13,323 nt of DNA from an uncultured Bacillota bacterium (GTDB lineage Bacteria > Bacillota > Clostridia > Peptostreptococcales > Anaerovoracaceae), in contig CAMOXP010000019.1 in the NCBI GenBank assembly GCA_946629205.1, positions 1 to 13,323 of the forward strand, in the 5' to 3' direction. How positions within the stretch are numbered: the stretch's first letter is position 1; each line of letters opens with the position of its first letter. Under the pieces are notes generated by a model. It did no database searches, was not told the DNA's origin, and saw only the letters and a program-made list of their open reading frames with translations. The translations under genes and the position numbers were made by a program. Shown in pieces: positions 12,630 to 13,323 of this stretch.

Positions 12630-13323
12630 ATGTATAAAACTTCAATGCTTGAAAAAAAGTATCAGGAAAAACTGATCACGGCGGAACAAGCCGCCGAAAT
12701 GGTCCATAACAACAACCGAATCCATTTCGGTTTGGGTCTAGGCACGGTTAAGGATATCGACAAGGCGCTGGCAAAACGCGCCGACGAGCTGTGGAATGTC
12801 GAGATCATCAGTACTGTCGGTGTGCGGAACGCACCGTTTGAAACGTATCTGGCAACCGACGATAATAAGAAAGTGCGGTTCTCATCTGCCCACTTCAGTT
12901 CCTTTGACCGTGAAATGTGCAAAGCCGGCCGCTGCTGGTACATCCCGATGATGTTTAACGAACTCCCTGTATATTGGCAGCACAATGACAGCGGACTGGA
13001 CATCGCATTCTTCCAGGTCGCACCTATGGACGAACACGGAAACTTCAACATCGGACCGCAGGTCGCGGACATCTGGGGCGTCATCAAGAGCGCCAAGAAG
13101 GTCATCGTTGAGGTCAATGAAAACATGCCGATCGCACACGGTCACCAGACGCAGCTCAATCTCTACGGCGTGGACTATGTCGTCGAAGGCTCCAACTCTC
13201 CGATGGACGAGCTCTTCAACAAGCCGCCGACAAAAATTGATAAGTACATTGCGGAATATGTTGTTTCACAGATCGAATCCCACAGCACACTGCAGCTGGG
13301 AATCGGCGCGCTGCCGGGCTGCA
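12630..13323 (+). CDS. Acetyl-CoA hydrolase/transferase family CoA-transferase (butyryl- or 4-hydroxybutyryl-CoA:acetate type), 5' part
   Basis: Enzymes of this family move CoA between acetyl-CoA and an acid such as butyrate or 4-hydroxybutyrate, in the cytoplasm. The 231 visible codons cover the N-terminal half: EKLITAEQAAEMV (13-25), the segment FQVAPMDEHGNFNIGPQ (128-144), KVIVEVNENMP (157-167), VEGSNSPMDEL (185-195) and STLQLGIGALPG (219-230), where the frame runs off the window. The catalytic glutamate of the family lies further on and is not seen. The ATG at 12630 follows GGGGAGG at 8-9 bases. The wording of the motifs resembles butyryl-CoA:acetate CoA-transferases more than AbfT, but the substrate cannot be fixed from half a protein. 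The aldehyde dehydrogenase on the same strand suggests a shared CoA-dependent fermentation. Confidence 0.88.
   Translation, partial: MYKTSMLEKKYQEKLITAEQAAEMVHNNNRIHFGLGLGTVKDIDKALAKRADELWNVEIISTVGVRNAPFETYLATDDNKKVRFSSAHFSSFDREMCKAGRCWYIPMMFNELPVYWQHNDSGLDIAFFQVAPMDEHGNFNIGPQVADIWGVIKSAKKVIVEVNENMPIAHGHQTQLNLYGVDYVVEGSNSPMDELFNKPPTKIDKYIAEYVVSQIESHSTLQLGIGALPGC

Overview
The window looks like chromosomal DNA of an anaerobic, Gram-positive-type bacterium of the Clostridia (Bacillota), roughly half G+C. The main clues are the Firmicutes-style ATP synthase operon, a comEB/wecA pair next to that operon, a DUF5688 protein, a PadR/DUF1700/DUF4097 cassette, strong AGGAGG ribosome-binding sites, and a CoA-linked aldehyde dehydrogenase and CoA-transferase typical of amino-acid or butyrate fermenters. 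A narrower assignment (for example Anaerovoracaceae or Lachnospiraceae) would be a guess.

Layout. (1) 1-2583, minus strand: start of an F-type ATP synthase operon in the order atpI-like, atpB (a), atpE (c), atpF (b), atpH (delta, cut by the window edge), behind a good promoter at 2643-2670. (2) 2800-6610, minus strand: a tightly packed operon truA - comEB (dCMP deaminase) - wecA-like - MATE transporter, with 14 nt, -4 nt and 0 nt between successive genes. (3) 6652-8571, minus strand: a DUF5688 protein and a standalone A24 prepilin peptidase. (4) 8591-8877: a compact locus with all the parts of a type I toxin-antitoxin module: a 30-residue hydrophobic peptide gene on the minus strand and a convergent antisense RNA of about 79 nt on the plus strand, each with its own consensus promoter. 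(5) 8956-10431, plus strand: a CoA-acylating aldehyde dehydrogenase closely resembling succinate-semialdehyde dehydrogenase, with promoter and terminator. (6) 10463-12480, minus strand: padR - DUF1700 - DUF4097 operon with an inverted repeat over the promoter. (7) 12563-13323, plus strand: a promoter and the first 231 codons of an acetate/butyrate/4-hydroxybutyrate-type CoA-transferase.

How it fits together. The ATP synthase converts the ion gradient to ATP; its c subunit lacks the helix-1 glutamine of Na+-dependent rings, so H+ coupling is inferred. The aldehyde dehydrogenase and CoA-transferase flank the PadR cassette and could belong to the same CoA-dependent fermentation, such as succinate or 4-hydroxybutyrate to butyrate, but the linking enzymes are not in the window. 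The PadR/DUF1700/DUF4097 set is a common envelope-related module of unknown precise role. The most distinctive item is the toxin-antitoxin locus, which was not evident from long ORFs and whose repeats resemble the plan of the pAD1 par (Fst) system. No tRNA, rRNA, insertion sequence or CRISPR array was seen. No gene-free stretch exceeds 300 bases.
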